Program-made: the position numbers and the translations under genes
Shown: positions 16,177-25,348 of the stretch, one piece after another
How the letters are laid out: the number at the start of each line of letters is the position of its first letter
Numbering within the stretch: position 1 is the first letter of the stretch
NCBI RefSeq assembly: GCF_031846165.1
Contig: NZ_JAVRIE010000001.1
Location: 248,001-312,000, forward strand
Direction: 5' to 3'
Length of the DNA stretch: 64,000 nt
Source: Glaciecola blandensis
Lineage (GTDB): Bacteria > Pseudomonadota > Gammaproteobacteria > Enterobacterales > Alteromonadaceae
Notes under the pieces: model-generated
Seen by the model: the letters and a program-made list of their open reading frames with translations, nothing else
Databases searched by the model: none
What the model was told of the DNA's origin: nothing

Positions 16177-17076
16177 ATGACTGATAGTCAAGAAACAGAA
16201 AAGCTACAAAAAGTCCTTGCCAACAATGGCGTGGGCTCTCGACGTGAAATGGAACGCTGGATAGAAGAGGGAAGGATTTCCGTCAATGGTACTGTTGCGA
16301 AGTTGGGAGACCGTGTTGGCGGTGATGACCAATTGCGTGTAGACGGGCATCTGCTCTCGCGCAGCAAAGAAAAGTCTCCTTGCCGTGTGCTTATGTACAA
16401 TAAACCAGAGGGCGAATTGTGTTCTCGCAATGATCCCGAAGGCAGAGCAACCGTCTTCGATCGTCTTCCCAATATTCAATCCGATAGATGGATTGCGGTA
16501 GGCCGACTTGACATCAATACGAGTGGCTTACTTCTATTTACCAACGATGGTGAATTAGCAAATCGTTTGATGCACCCCAGACACGAAATTGAGCGCGAAT
16601 ATGCTGTTCGCGTATTCGGTGAGGTCGCGCCAGCTATGTTACGCACATTGCAAAAGGGTGTTGAACTTGAAGATGGTGTTGCTAAATTTACACATATTCA
16701 TGTGCGCCCAACAGATGATGAAAGTTTGAATCAATGGTTTAACGTGACCTTATCTGAAGGTCGAAACCGAGAAGTCAGACGTTTATGGGAATCACAAGGT
16801 GTGCAGGTTAGTCGCCTAATCCGAGTGCGCTACGGTAACCTTGAATTACAAAAGCGTTTGCCTCAAGGGGCTTGGATAGAGCTCGATTTAGAAAAAGTTA
16901 ATCAGCTTCGTAAAATGGTGCAGCTGCCGAAAGAAACCGAAACAAACCTCAAAACAGATGATGACAAACTTGATCATGCTCGTATCAGTCGCATGCGTCG
17001 CTCTGTTAAAAAGCACAAGCTTAATAAAGCCGGTCAAAGTCGACGTAATGTGGCGAGTACTCGCCCCAAACGATAG
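16177..17076 (+). CDS. rluB: 23S rRNA pseudouridine(2605) synthase RluB
   Basis: A 299-residue RsuA-type pseudouridine synthase. The N-terminal S4 RNA-binding domain reads KLQKVLANNGVGSRREMERWI and GRISVNGTVAKLGDRV. The catalytic domain has YNKPEGELCSRNDPEGR and the active-site Asp in VGRLDINTSGLLLFTNDGEL, followed by LSEGRNREVRRLWES. The C-terminal 50 residues are basic (RMRRSVKKHKLNKAGQSRRN), typical of RluB rather than RluE/RluF. It is expected to modify U2605 of 23S rRNA (E. coli numbering). Synteny with scpAB and the trp region agrees. Confidence 0.93.
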   Translation: MTDSQETEKLQKVLANNGVGSRREMERWIEEGRISVNGTVAKLGDRVGGDDQLRVDGHLLSRSKEKSPCRVLMYNKPEGELCSRNDPEGRATVFDRLPNIQSDRWIAVGRLDINTSGLLLFTNDGELANRLMHPRHEIEREYAVRVFGEVAPAMLRTLQKGVELEDGVAKFTHIHVRPTDDESLNQWFNVTLSEGRNREVRRLWESQGVQVSRLIRVRYGNLELQKRLPQGAWIELDLEKVNQLRKMVQLPKETETNLKTDDDKLDHARISRMRRSVKKHKLNKAGQSRRNVASTRPKR

Positions 17077-17108
17077 TAAAAATAAGAATATAGGTTAATT
17101 AATACAAG

Positions 17109-17888
17109 ATGCGAATAGCGTTAGGCATTGAATATGACGGAAGCGCCTACCATGGCTGGCAACGTCAACAAGCTGATATTAGTGTACAAGAAGAGCTTGA
17201 AAAAGCCTTAGCGAAAATTGCCCTAGAACCCATTGCTGTAGTATGTGCTGGTCGGACCGACGCGGGAGTGCATGCAACTTATCAAGTGGTGCACTTTGAT
17301 ACCAATGCAAAAAGGCCAACAAAGGCATGGACGAGAGGCGTAAATACTCATTTGCCGCACAATATTGGTGTGAAGTGGGCGGTGGACACAAGTGAAGAGT
17401 TTCACGCGCGTTTCTCAGCGACCTCCAGGCGTTATCGGTACATTATCTATAATCATCCTTTGCGGCCTGCTATTCTGCATGGTGGCATTACCCATGTTTA
17501 TTATCCGCTGGATCATGAGCGCATGCATGAAGCTGCGCAGTGTCTGGTGGGAGAGCATGATTTCACTTCTTTTCGTGCCGTTAGCTGCCAAGCAAATACA
17601 GCCAACCGAAATATGAGCGAAATAAGTGTGACGCGAAAAGACGATTACATTGTTGTGGAAGTTGCTGCCAATGCTTTCTTACATCATATGGTCCGCAATA
17701 TTGTCGGTTCGTTAATAAAAGTAGGTACGGGTGAAGAGCCGGTAGCGTGGATGAAGGCTACGTTAGAAGCCAAGGATAGAACCCTTGCCGGCGTAACAGC
17801 TAGGCCAAATGGTTTGTACCTAGTAGACGTGTGTTACCCCGCACAATTTGCTATTCCAAAAAGCCCTTTTGGGCCTATATTTTTATAA
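17109..17888 (+). CDS. truA: tRNA pseudouridine(38-40) synthase TruA
   Basis: A 259-residue enzyme that makes pseudouridine at positions 38-40 of tRNA anticodon stem-loops. The start MRIALGIEYDGSAYHGWQRQ and the catalytic GRTDAGVHATYQVVHFDT (nucleophile Asp in RTDAGVH) identify the family. Later motifs are HARFSATSRRYRYIIYN, GEHDFTSFRA and NAFLHHMVRNIVGSLIKVG. The 3' end encodes PKSPFGPIFL, whose DNA (GCCC-TTTT-GGGC then a T-rich stretch, about 17862-17885) could form a weak terminator inside the coding sequence. It opens the truA-accD-folC-dedD-cvpA-purF block known from gammaproteobacteria. Confidence 0.96.
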   Translation: MRIALGIEYDGSAYHGWQRQQADISVQEELEKALAKIALEPIAVVCAGRTDAGVHATYQVVHFDTNAKRPTKAWTRGVNTHLPHNIGVKWAVDTSEEFHARFSATSRRYRYIIYNHPLRPAILHGGITHVYYPLDHERMHEAAQCLVGEHDFTSFRAVSCQANTANRNMSEISVTRKDDYIVVEVAANAFLHHMVRNIVGSLIKVGTGEEPVAWMKATLEAKDRTLAGVTARPNGLYLVDVCYPAQFAIPKSPFGPIFL

Positions 17889-18058
17889 AATTGCACAGTA
17901 TTACTAACGCAAAGCTAACTTCTTAGACCAGTTTTACTTTCGTCATCCAAGGGATCTGTGATTTAATGCATCCCAAAGTTAGCAGCGTAGTCTGTATAAA
18001 TTGACTATACTGAACGAACTGGCGAAAAAGCCTAACAGAATAAACATAGGAATGTTTC

Positions 18059-18913
18059 ATGAGTTGGATTGAGAAAATACTTCCCCGCACGCAGTCTTCA
18101 ACTAAAAGTAATGTGCCAGAAGGTATTTGGACGAAGTGTGGTTCTTGTAACGCAGTTCTCTATAAGACCGAATTAGAAAAGCTTCAGGAAGTGTGTCCTA
18201 AATGTGATCATCACATGCGCATCACTTCAAGAGCGCGAATCAATGCCTTTTTAGATGCGGCGGATAGAGAAGAAATAGCCGCAGATTTAGAGCCGCAAGA
18301 TGTATTGAAATTCAAAGATAGTAAAAAGTATAAAGACCGCATTACAGCAGCACAAAAAAGTACTAACGAAAAAGATGCGCTGGTAGTGATGAAGGGTAAG
18401 CTAAACGGAATGCCTGTCGTAGTTGCTTGTTTTGAATTTGCCTTTATGGGCGGTTCAATGGCATCCGTAGTGGGTGCGAAGTTTGTTGCTGCGGTTAACT
18501 CTTGTTTGCAAAACAACACGCCACTTATTTGCTTTTCGACCAGTGGTGGAGCTCGTATGCAAGAAGCCTTATTGTCGTTAATGCAAATGGCTAAAACGAG
18601 TGCTGCTTTGGCAAAAATGAGTAAAAAAGGTCTGCCTTATATTTCTGTACTTACTGACCCTACTATGGGCGGTGTATCAGCAAGTCTTGCCATGTTAGGT
18701 GATATCAATGTGGCTGAACCAAAAGCTTTGATCGGTTTCGCTGGCCCAAGAGTTATCGAACAAACTGTCCGTGAAACGCTACCTCCTGGTTTTCAACGTA
18801 GCGAATTTTTAGTTGAAAAAGGGGCAATTGATATGATTGTTGATCGTCGCCAAATGCGAGATAAGTTGTACTCCGTACTATCGAAGTTGCACCGACCTCA
18901 AGAAGCCGTATAA
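18059..18913 (+). CDS. accD: Acetyl-CoA carboxylase carboxyltransferase beta subunit
   Basis: A 284-residue subunit of the first committed enzyme of fatty-acid synthesis; it works with AccA. The N-terminal zinc ribbon is visible as CGSC (in KCGSCNAVLY) and CPKCDHH. The carboxyltransferase crotonase-like core has ACFEFAFMGGSMASVVG, STSGGARMQEALLSLMQM, LTDPTMGGVSASLAMLGD and GFAGPRVIEQTVRETLPPGF. The upstream 170 bases contain an AT-rich stretch with TATACT at about 18006 that could serve as a -10, but no convincing -35. folC follows after 20 bases. Confidence 0.97.
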   Translation: MSWIEKILPRTQSSTKSNVPEGIWTKCGSCNAVLYKTELEKLQEVCPKCDHHMRITSRARINAFLDAADREEIAADLEPQDVLKFKDSKKYKDRITAAQKSTNEKDALVVMKGKLNGMPVVVACFEFAFMGGSMASVVGAKFVAAVNSCLQNNTPLICFSTSGGARMQEALLSLMQMAKTSAALAKMSKKGLPYISVLTDPTMGGVSASLAMLGDINVAEPKALIGFAGPRVIEQTVRETLPPGFQRSEFLVEKGAIDMIVDRRQMRDKLYSVLSKLHRPQEAV

Positions 18914-18933
18914 CCAACTATTCGTAGGGTTTC

Positions 18934-20247
18934 ATGTTGAATGAACAGACAAGTCTAAACGACTGGTTAGCCTATATAGAACAAGCCCATACCAAGGAAA
19001 TTGATATGGGCTTGTCTCGTACTGCAGAGATGGTAGAGCGTCTGCAGGTGGATTTTAGGCAGCAAAAAGTACTGACCGTGGGCGGTACAAATGGCAAGGG
19101 TACGACTTGCGCTTTAATCGAAAAAATCTGCTTAGCTGCGGGTTTCAGTGTTGGGGTTTACAGTTCACCGCACCTACTAAGTTATTGCGAACGAATTCGG
19201 ATAAACGGTAAAAATATTGATGAAGACGCTTTGTGTTCTATTTTTCATCAAATTAACCAAGCGAGATCAATCTCGGAAAAAACACTTCCTTTAACCTATT
19301 TCGAATATGCGACGTTGGCCGCTCTCAAGGCCTTTAGCCTCCAAAAAGTGGATGTCGTTATTCTAGAAGTCGGCCTTGGTGGTCGCTTGGATGCCACTAA
19401 TGTCATTGATTCTGACGTGGCTGTGATTACCAGTATTGGGCTTGATCATCAAGATTGGCTAGGCGATACCAAAGAAAAAATTGCTCTTGAAAAAGCCGGG
19501 ATTTTCCGCTCTGGAAAAACCGCTATTGTGGGGGAGCCTTTGGCGCAACAATCCCTGTTAGAGTATGCTGCACAAATTGGCACTCCTTTGAAACTAGTCG
19601 GAAAAGACTTCTTTTACTCTCCTGAACGCGCAGAAGTGACAGTGGACAATCAATCGTTTTCGGTAGAAAGTGCCAGCATTCCAAAGCAGAACGTTGCAAC
19701 CGCGCTAGCGGCGATAAACCTTTTAGCTTCCTTACTTAAGCATGAACATAGCTTCTTGCTACCCAGTGAAGAACTACAGTCAATTATCGACTCTATTTCG
19801 GTAATGGGGCGTCATCATGTCTTGCGTCATCGTGATGAATGCAAAGGTGAATGTCCTGTCATACTGGATGTTGCGCACAATGAAGACAGTGCAATGCAGT
19901 TGAGCTCCTTACTACGAACTTATTCATTTCGTACCTGTCATATCGTAGTCGGTATGCTGAAAGATAAAAATATTGAAGTGAGTTTGTCGGCGTTTGGCGA
20001 GATGGACATGCATTGGTATTGCGCGACATTGCCGACGAGCAGAGGAGAGAAAGCCGAGCGTTTATGTCAAGCGGTGCAAGATAACGATATTACCGGTCAG
20101 CTTGATGTTGAGAGGCTAATGTCTTTTCCAGACGTAGAAACTGCCTACTTGAAAGCGCTCGATAATGCTCAAGTTGATGATTTGATATTGGTTATGGGGT
20201 CTTTTTTAACAGTTGCGGCTGTTCTAGCGCGCCATGCTAAGGCATAA
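18934..20247 (+). CDS. folC: Bifunctional dihydrofolate / folylpolyglutamate synthase
   Basis: A 437-residue Mur-ligase-like enzyme that adds glutamate to dihydropteroate and to folates. The ATP P-loop is VGGTNGKGTTCALIE; other motifs are YSSPHLLSYCERIRING, EVGLGGRLDATNVID, SIGLDHQDWLGDT and IALEKAGIFR. The C-terminal domain has VILDVAHNEDSA, the conserved His-Asn of the family, and ends with GSFLTVAAVL. It follows accD closely and precedes dedD, as in E. coli, so cotranscription is likely. Confidence 0.95.
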   Translation: MLNEQTSLNDWLAYIEQAHTKEIDMGLSRTAEMVERLQVDFRQQKVLTVGGTNGKGTTCALIEKICLAAGFSVGVYSSPHLLSYCERIRINGKNIDEDALCSIFHQINQARSISEKTLPLTYFEYATLAALKAFSLQKVDVVILEVGLGGRLDATNVIDSDVAVITSIGLDHQDWLGDTKEKIALEKAGIFRSGKTAIVGEPLAQQSLLEYAAQIGTPLKLVGKDFFYSPERAEVTVDNQSFSVESASIPKQNVATALAAINLLASLLKHEHSFLLPSEELQSIIDSISVMGRHHVLRHRDECKGECPVILDVAHNEDSAMQLSSLLRTYSFRTCHIVVGMLKDKNIEVSLSAFGEMDMHWYCATLPTSRGEKAERLCQAVQDNDITGQLDVERLMSFPDVETAYLKALDNAQVDDLILVMGSFLTVAAVLARHAKA

Positions 20248-20333
20248 TATATCAAAGGCTTGAGAAATAGTTGTACAATAACGCAGATCGCCTTTGTCAT
20301 CATTAATAAATTGCAAAATTAGAGGACGCTGTA

Positions 20334-21107
20334 GTGTCAAATGCCTTACAGAATAGGTTAGTAGGTACCATTATTTTGGTTGCCGTAACGGTCATTTTTC
20401 TGCCAGATTATTTGGATGGAAAAAAACAAACGAACAATGAAACGTTTGTCGATTTTCCGCGTTCGACCTCTAATTTATCCGCCACTGAACCAGAAACGTT
20501 CCCTGCAGAGCAGGTGGCAAATGCCACTCGAAGAGAGGTGGTCATTGTCGATGATGTTGCTGCTGATGATTTACTCGAAAAGGCGGATGAAACCTCAGAT
20601 GGCAATACTGCTAATGCCCAGACTGCTGATAATGCGAGTGAAAAAAGTGACGAGCAAGCGAATGAGTTGGCAAAAACCTTAGCGAAGAATATGCAAGCGG
20701 CTGCGAATGAGGCTTCAAATGAGCAAAAAGGGCAGGCGTCAGCTGAGACTGACAACAAAAACGTGACTGCTGATGAAGGTAAACCATCGACGCCAAATCA
20801 AGACAATTCATTAGCAACTCAAACTCTTCAGAAAGACACCTCAGCTGAAAAATTAAAAGACCAAGGATGGGTTGTGCAACTGGGTAGTTTTGGCAACTTA
20901 AAAAATGTAAATGACCTTATTCGAAAACTTGAAAAAGCCGGGTATCGCGTTTTTACACGAAAGGTGCAAACCAGTGCAGGCCGTTTGACTAAAGTGTTTG
21001 TTGGGCCAGAGATAGAACGAGACAAGCTCGACAAGGCGCTACCTCACCTAAAAGCCACAACGGGTTTAACGGGTAAAGTAACCCCATTTGATGTGAATGC
21101 AAACTAA
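20334..21107 (+). CDS. dedD: SPOR-domain cell-division protein DedD-like
   Basis: A 257-residue single-pass inner-membrane protein. The N-terminal helix LVGTIILVAVTVIFLPDYLDG is typical of DedD and is followed by a long low-complexity Ala/Glu/Asp/Asn/Lys linker (about residues 35-170). The C-terminal SPOR domain (about 178-255) shows GWVVQLGSFGNLKNVNDLIRKL, YRVFTRKV, TKVFVGPEIERDKLD and TGLTGKVTPF. SPOR domains bind denuded peptidoglycan at the septum. The start is GTG at 20334 after an AGAGGA site. Context between folC and cvpA fixes the symbol. Confidence 0.9.
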   Translation: MSNALQNRLVGTIILVAVTVIFLPDYLDGKKQTNNETFVDFPRSTSNLSATEPETFPAEQVANATRREVVIVDDVAADDLLEKADETSDGNTANAQTADNASEKSDEQANELAKTLAKNMQAAANEASNEQKGQASAETDNKNVTADEGKPSTPNQDNSLATQTLQKDTSAEKLKDQGWVVQLGSFGNLKNVNDLIRKLEKAGYRVFTRKVQTSAGRLTKVFVGPEIERDKLDKALPHLKATTGLTGKVTPFDVNAN

Positions 21108-21162
21108 GGCATAAATGGGGTAAGCCAAATAGCGTTTAGACGTAATTTGTCGATTTAAAGAT

Positions 21163-21190
21163 TGGACAGTTTCCTGCCTTCTGGTAGAAT
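21163..21190 (+). promoter_or_regulatory. Sigma-70 promoter upstream of cvpA-purF
   Basis: TGGACA at 21163-21168 and TAGAAT at 21185-21190 are each one mismatch from consensus, with a 16-base spacer. The discriminator after the -10 is GC-rich (GCGCGGC), as in promoters under stringent control. No good match to the PurR operator was seen between here and cvpA. Confidence 0.6.
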
Positions 21191-21304
21191 GCGCGGCAAA
21201 TTAAGAAGCCCGAAAAAGCATGTTTCTCATTGCATGTTAACCCCAAGGTTTATGACAAATTTTAATACTATCTCGCACCAAACTTGCGAAGCGGTTCTGA
21301 CATC

Positions 21305-21796
21305 ATGAATTGGTTTGATTTTACCGTTCTAGGTATTATTGCTTTTTCCGCTGTCATCAGCGTGATACGCGGCTTTATGAAAGAAGCTGTTTCCTTGGTC
21401 GTCTGGTTTTCTGCCTTTATTGTTTCTAGTCAGCTTTATCCCCAACTAGCAAAATTTCTTACCGGTATCTCTGACGAGATGTTTCGTAACGGTGTAGCAA
21501 TAGCCATTTTATTTATATCGACATTGATTGTCGGTGCTCTGGTCAACTACGTGTTCTCACAATTGGTGAAAGCAACTGGTTTAAGTGGTACAGACAGAGC
21601 GCTTGGCGCCGTATTTGGTGCAATTAGAGGTGTGCTTATTGTCAGCGCATTACTTTTCTTCATGGATACTTTTACCCCATTGGCGGATAGCGAGTGGTGG
21701 AAGCAGTCAATCTTGGTTCCTGAGTTTTCAGTGATCATCGAATGGTTTTTTGAATATGTGAAAGAGAGTTCAAGTTTTCTCTCTCCAACCGAATAA
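21305..21796 (+). CDS. cvpA: CvpA family inner-membrane protein
   Basis: A 163-residue protein with four predicted membrane helices. I chose the ATG at 21305 (MNWFDFTVLGIIAFSAVISV); an upstream TTG at 21284 would add seven polar residues. Family landmarks are RGFMKEAVSLVVWFSAFIVS, RNGVAIAILFISTLIVGALV and DRALGAVFGAIRGVLIV, the conserved glycine/arginine segment of CvpA/colicin V production proteins. E. coli CvpA is needed for colicin V production and for bile-salt tolerance; the molecular function is not settled. It lies 12 bases before purF and is presumably cotranscribed, as in E. coli. Confidence 0.93.
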   Translation: MNWFDFTVLGIIAFSAVISVIRGFMKEAVSLVVWFSAFIVSSQLYPQLAKFLTGISDEMFRNGVAIAILFISTLIVGALVNYVFSQLVKATGLSGTDRALGAVFGAIRGVLIVSALLFFMDTFTPLADSEWWKQSILVPEFSVIIEWFFEYVKESSSFLSPTE

Positions 21797-21808
21797 AAGG
21801 GTTTTGGT

Positions 21809-23332
21809 ATGTGTGGTATTGTCGGGATAGTAGCAAAAGGTCCGGTAAATCAAGATTTGTATGACGCATTAATTGTGCTTCAGCACCGTGGACAAGACGC
21901 CGCCGGGATCATGACCATCGATGACGGGATGTTCCACTTACGCAAAGAAAACGGCTTAGTTCGTGATGTGTTTAGAACTCGCCACATGAAGCGTTTAACC
22001 GGAAATGTTGGCATAGGGCATTGTCGATATCCTACCGCGGGTTCATCAAGCTCGGCAGAAGCTCAGCCTTTTTATGTTAATTCACCTTTTGGTATATCAT
22101 TCGCTCATAACGGTAACTTGACCAATGCACATGAATTACAAGACGAAGTTTTTCGCATTTCTCGTCGCCACATTAATACCACTTCGGATTCAGAACTGTT
22201 ATTGAATATCTTCGCACATGCTTTGCAAAACGCGGCCAGTTTTGAAGTACATCCTGAAGAAATATTTGCTGCGGTAGAAACTGTTCATAGTAAAATTAGG
22301 GGAGCCTACGCTGTAGTTGCGGCTATTATCGGCAACGGTATGGTAGCCTTTCGTGACCCCCACGGCATACGTCCTTTGGTGCTGGGTAAACGCCAGACAG
22401 AACATGGTGACGAATACATGGTAGCGTCTGAGAGCGTCGCGTTAGACGCTGTTGGTTTCCATTTCGTCAGAGATGTTGCACCAGGCGAAGCCGTTTATGT
22501 GAATGAAGCAGGTGAGTTATTCACAAAGCAATGCGCGTCTAAACCGAGCTGCACTCCTTGTATCTTTGAATTTGTCTACTTTGCTCGTCCGGATTCATTC
22601 ATCGATGGTATTAGTGTTTATGCTTCACGCGTTAATATGGGACGTAAACTGGGTGAGAAAATCGCTCGTGAATGGTCAGATTTAGACATAGATGTGGTTA
22701 TTCCTATCCCAGAGACATCAATGGATGTTGCATTACAAATTGCAAATACATTGGAAAAACCGTATCGCCAAGGCTTCGTGAAAAACCGCTATATCGGTCG
22801 CACCTTTATTATGCCGGGTCAAACACAACGCAGAAAGTCAGTACGTCGCAAATTAAATGCGATTTCCTCTGAGTTCAAAGGTAAAAATGTACTTCTAGTA
22901 GATGATTCAATCGTACGAGGTACAACATCAGAACAAATTATAGAAATGGCTAGAGAGTCTGGTGCCAACAAGGTTTACTTTGCATCTGCGGCGCCTGAGA
23001 TTAGGTTCCCGAATGTATACGGAATTGATATGCCATCAGCAAATGAGTTGATCGCTTATGGTCGTGAAATAGAACAGATTGCTGACTGTATTAAAGCTGA
23101 TGGCCTGATTTTTCAAGATATTGAGGACTTAGTCGAAGCAGTGAGAGAAGAGAATAATAACTTAACTGCCTTTGAAACCTCTGTATTTACTGGTAATTAC
23201 ATTACAGGTGATGTTGACCAGGCGTACCTTGAGAGCATTGACAAAGCGAGAAGTGAAAAAGCGAAGTCAGCGCCAGTTGTGCAAGAAGAGTTAAGTAACT
23301 TAGAAATGCATAATATGGGTCGTAACGCCTAG
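21809..23332 (+). CDS. purF: Amidophosphoribosyltransferase
   Basis: A 507-residue enzyme for the first committed step of purine synthesis. The N-terminal nucleophile is Cys2 in MCGIVGIVAKG, so Met1 must be removed. The glutaminase domain has LQHRGQDAAGI, GHCRYPTAGSSS, FAHNGNLTN and DPHGIRPLVLG. The phosphoribosyltransferase domain has the PRPP loop VLLVDDSIVRGTTSEQI. There is no propeptide, as in E. coli PurF. It ends the truA-to-purF block, and a strong terminator follows 55 bases later. Confidence 0.98.
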   Translation: MCGIVGIVAKGPVNQDLYDALIVLQHRGQDAAGIMTIDDGMFHLRKENGLVRDVFRTRHMKRLTGNVGIGHCRYPTAGSSSSAEAQPFYVNSPFGISFAHNGNLTNAHELQDEVFRISRRHINTTSDSELLLNIFAHALQNAASFEVHPEEIFAAVETVHSKIRGAYAVVAAIIGNGMVAFRDPHGIRPLVLGKRQTEHGDEYMVASESVALDAVGFHFVRDVAPGEAVYVNEAGELFTKQCASKPSCTPCIFEFVYFARPDSFIDGISVYASRVNMGRKLGEKIAREWSDLDIDVVIPIPETSMDVALQIANTLEKPYRQGFVKNRYIGRTFIMPGQTQRRKSVRRKLNAISSEFKGKNVLLVDDSIVRGTTSEQIIEMARESGANKVYFASAAPEIRFPNVYGIDMPSANELIAYGREIEQIADCIKADGLIFQDIEDLVEAVREENNNLTAFETSVFTGNYITGDVDQAYLESIDKARSEKAKSAPVVQEELSNLEMHNMGRNA

Positions 23333-23386
23333 TCCAAGAGCTTAGCGTGATTATGTTATCTAGTAAGCAAGGTTCTTCTCAGACAT

Positions 23387-23415
23387 AAAAAAGCCCGCAT
23401 TTAGCGGGCTTTTTT
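23387..23415. terminator. Bidirectional intrinsic terminator between purF and the Yip1 gene
   Basis: AAAAAAGCCCGC-ATTTA-GCGGGCTTTTTT is a perfect 12-bp stem with a 5-base loop. The A tract on one side and T tract on the other make it a rho-independent terminator for both convergent genes. Confidence 0.93.
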
Positions 23416-23437
23416 GTGTTTGATAAAGACTTTGTTG

Positions 23438-24043
23438 CTACATATATTGCGGACCGATGCCAACACTCCATAGTATGACCGACGATGCCATTAAAATAAC
23501 TAACAGCACTAAACCGCAGGTGACCACTGAACTACTATAGATAAAGCCTTTGTCTTCTGGAATGTGCAGCATAATTGGTACGCCAGAGTATAAGAGGTAA
23601 ACTGAATACGATAAGCCAACTAGGCCAACCGACATAATAAACCACAATTCAGGGTAAAACGCACTGAATCCAGTCATGAATAAGGGCGTTGCAGTGTAAG
23701 CGGCAAGCTCTAATGACTGTGTATAATTAGGATGAGCATCAAACGACTTGGCTAACTCGTGAATGAGCACTGCAAGGGCGATTACACCAATAACAAGGCC
23801 AAAGTACATAGCTACTGCCATTTGCATGGCACTAGACTGCGTTAATTTAATGGTATCAGCGGTTGGACCTGCGCCAATATCCCAGCCTAAATGCGCAGAA
23901 GCGAAATACGCCATGCCTGCTGGTATCAGTGCAATAACCATAATGTGACTAAGCGCGTAAAAATAAGACTCATGGCGTTTATCAATGGTTTGCCATTCTT
24001 CTTTCGGATGAGTATAAATTCCCCATAAATGATTCAATATCAT
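23438..24043 (-). CDS. Yip1-domain inner-membrane protein
   Basis: A 201-residue protein with about five predicted membrane helices. The N-terminus MILNHLWGIYTHPKEEWQTID is the typical opening of bacterial Yip1-family proteins (W-G-x-x-x-x-P-x-x-E-W). Hydrophobic segments follow at about residues 32-48, 73-93, 110-128, 131-152 and 170-195. Molecular role is unknown; eukaryotic Yip1 relatives act in vesicle traffic, but that does not transfer to bacteria. It is monocistronic, convergent with purF, and is divergent from the membrane protein/LemA pair. Confidence 0.8.
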   Translation of the reverse strand: MILNHLWGIYTHPKEEWQTIDKRHESYFYALSHIMVIALIPAGMAYFASAHLGWDIGAGPTADTIKLTQSSAMQMAVAMYFGLVIGVIALAVLIHELAKSFDAHPNYTQSLELAAYTATPLFMTGFSAFYPELWFIMSVGLVGLSYSVYLLYSGVPIMLHIPEDKGFIYSSSVVTCGLVLLVILMASSVILWSVGIGPQYM

Positions 24044-24359
24044 TGTGACTCCTACTACAACAAGGTTGTTATTAAATTTCCATTTGACCTTGGCAGCGCA
24101 GTCCCACCGAATAATAGCGCCATCAAGTATTCTTTTTTAGACACCCAATTCTTAGTTTTTATTTTTCAGGAATTGTAAGTGTTATGAAAAAGTTACAGGT
24201 AATATAAATTATTAACATAACTTTAACAAGAGTTTGGTGTAAGCCTCCTATTTGGTCAAATTCAAATCAGTGATTTAGATTTTTAAACTTATTCACCCAA
24301 GCTATGAGTAGAATGCAGTATAGTATTGGTATGTAAAAAATATCTAAGGCAAGACCTGA
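24044..24359. other. Intergenic stretch without recognised feature
   Basis: An AT-rich divergent spacer between the Yip1 gene and the predicted membrane protein preceding lemA. It must carry promoters in both directions (for example TATAGT near 24314 on the plus strand), but none is convincing. No RNA gene, repeat or conserved short frame was recognised. Confidence 0.4.
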
Positions 24360-25331
24360 GTGAAATCGAGAAATAAAGCATTAAAGGAACACCTGGCTGA
24401 GTTGAGAGCCAGAGCAATAACGGCAAAAACGCCAGCTGATATAGACAAAGCAACTGAAGCAATTACCTCATTCAGTAAACAACAGAAATACCAGTTCAAT
24501 CACACTTTTGCCATAATGGCACTCGCCTTTGCTGGACTTATGGCCATATTGTCATACTGGTCTCAAATGGATCTCACTTACGAGGACCGCATGTGGCTGA
24601 GAGTCGCAGCCGGTGTGAGTGCGATTGGCGCAATAGCTGTCATTTGGATGAGATATAGTACCGTTAAAAAAGCAGGCGATCTTTTGTATGTAAGGGCGGT
24701 AGCAATTCAAGCAGGCATTGTTAGAGACTACGAGTATAACGGCAAAGAATATTGGCGACAGTTAAAAGCGCTTTTTCCATTGTTCAAATGTGGGGATGAA
24801 GGGCAAAGTATCACTAAACGGTATTTAGGTGGTGTCGATACTACCCCGTTTACTCTGTTTGAATTTAAGTATGTTGATGTTAGCACTTCAACTAGCACCG
24901 ATAGTAATGGCACAACACGAACAACTGAAAGTAAAACCACAAAATACAAATACGGTGTGCTTGTGCAGTTTACAGATTTTAATTATTTGAGTTTAAATAC
25001 AAAACGATTTCAAGCTCGCTGGGATTCCGCTAGCCGTGCTTTTAACAAGTTATTCAAGGTGAGGGCGTTAACTGAAATGCATGCTGCAAAGTTTTTCGAA
25101 CCTAAGGTCGTGCTTGAATTCACTGACAAGTTTAACTTTGTAAAGTCACTTGATGTAACCGGTGATTCAGTGGCATGTATTGAGCTGCCAAAACAGGTGT
25201 TTCCGAGTGAAGTACGAAAGCCGAAATTGCAAGAAACAACACGTTACCTAGAGGGGATTGATAAGCCAGCATCAATACCAATACTTGAGCTTACTAAAGA
25301 ATTAGTGCAGTTTATTAACCAGAACAAATAG
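24360..25331 (+). CDS. Predicted two-helix membrane protein paired with LemA (DUF3137-like)
   Basis: A 323-residue protein starting at GTG 24360. A charged coiled N-terminus of about 45 residues precedes two membrane helices, at about 52-66 and 74-97, and then a large soluble C-terminal domain. Around residues 180-200 there is a Ser/Thr-rich linker (STSTSTDSNGTTRTT). It is not a family I recognise with certainty; the two helices, a long cytoplasmic domain and tight linkage to lemA resemble DUF3137 proteins, which often accompany LemA. No catalytic motif is visible. The LemA gene starts 17 bases downstream, so the two are one operon. Confidence 0.6.
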   Translation: MKSRNKALKEHLAELRARAITAKTPADIDKATEAITSFSKQQKYQFNHTFAIMALAFAGLMAILSYWSQMDLTYEDRMWLRVAAGVSAIGAIAVIWMRYSTVKKAGDLLYVRAVAIQAGIVRDYEYNGKEYWRQLKALFPLFKCGDEGQSITKRYLGGVDTTPFTLFEFKYVDVSTSTSTDSNGTTRTTESKTTKYKYGVLVQFTDFNYLSLNTKRFQARWDSASRAFNKLFKVRALTEMHAAKFFEPKVVLEFTDKFNFVKSLDVTGDSVACIELPKQVFPSEVRKPKLQETTRYLEGIDKPASIPILELTKELVQFINQNK

Positions 25332-25348
25332 CGCATCAAGGATAAATC

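Noticed and set aside
17861..17885. Terminator at the end of truA
   Set aside because: Stem is only GCCC/GGGC and is explained by conserved coding sequence; kept as a remark in the truA entry, not as a feature.
21191..21304. PurR operator upstream of cvpA-purF
   Set aside because: The region was searched by eye for ACGCAAACGTTT-like palindromes and holds none with a convincing match.
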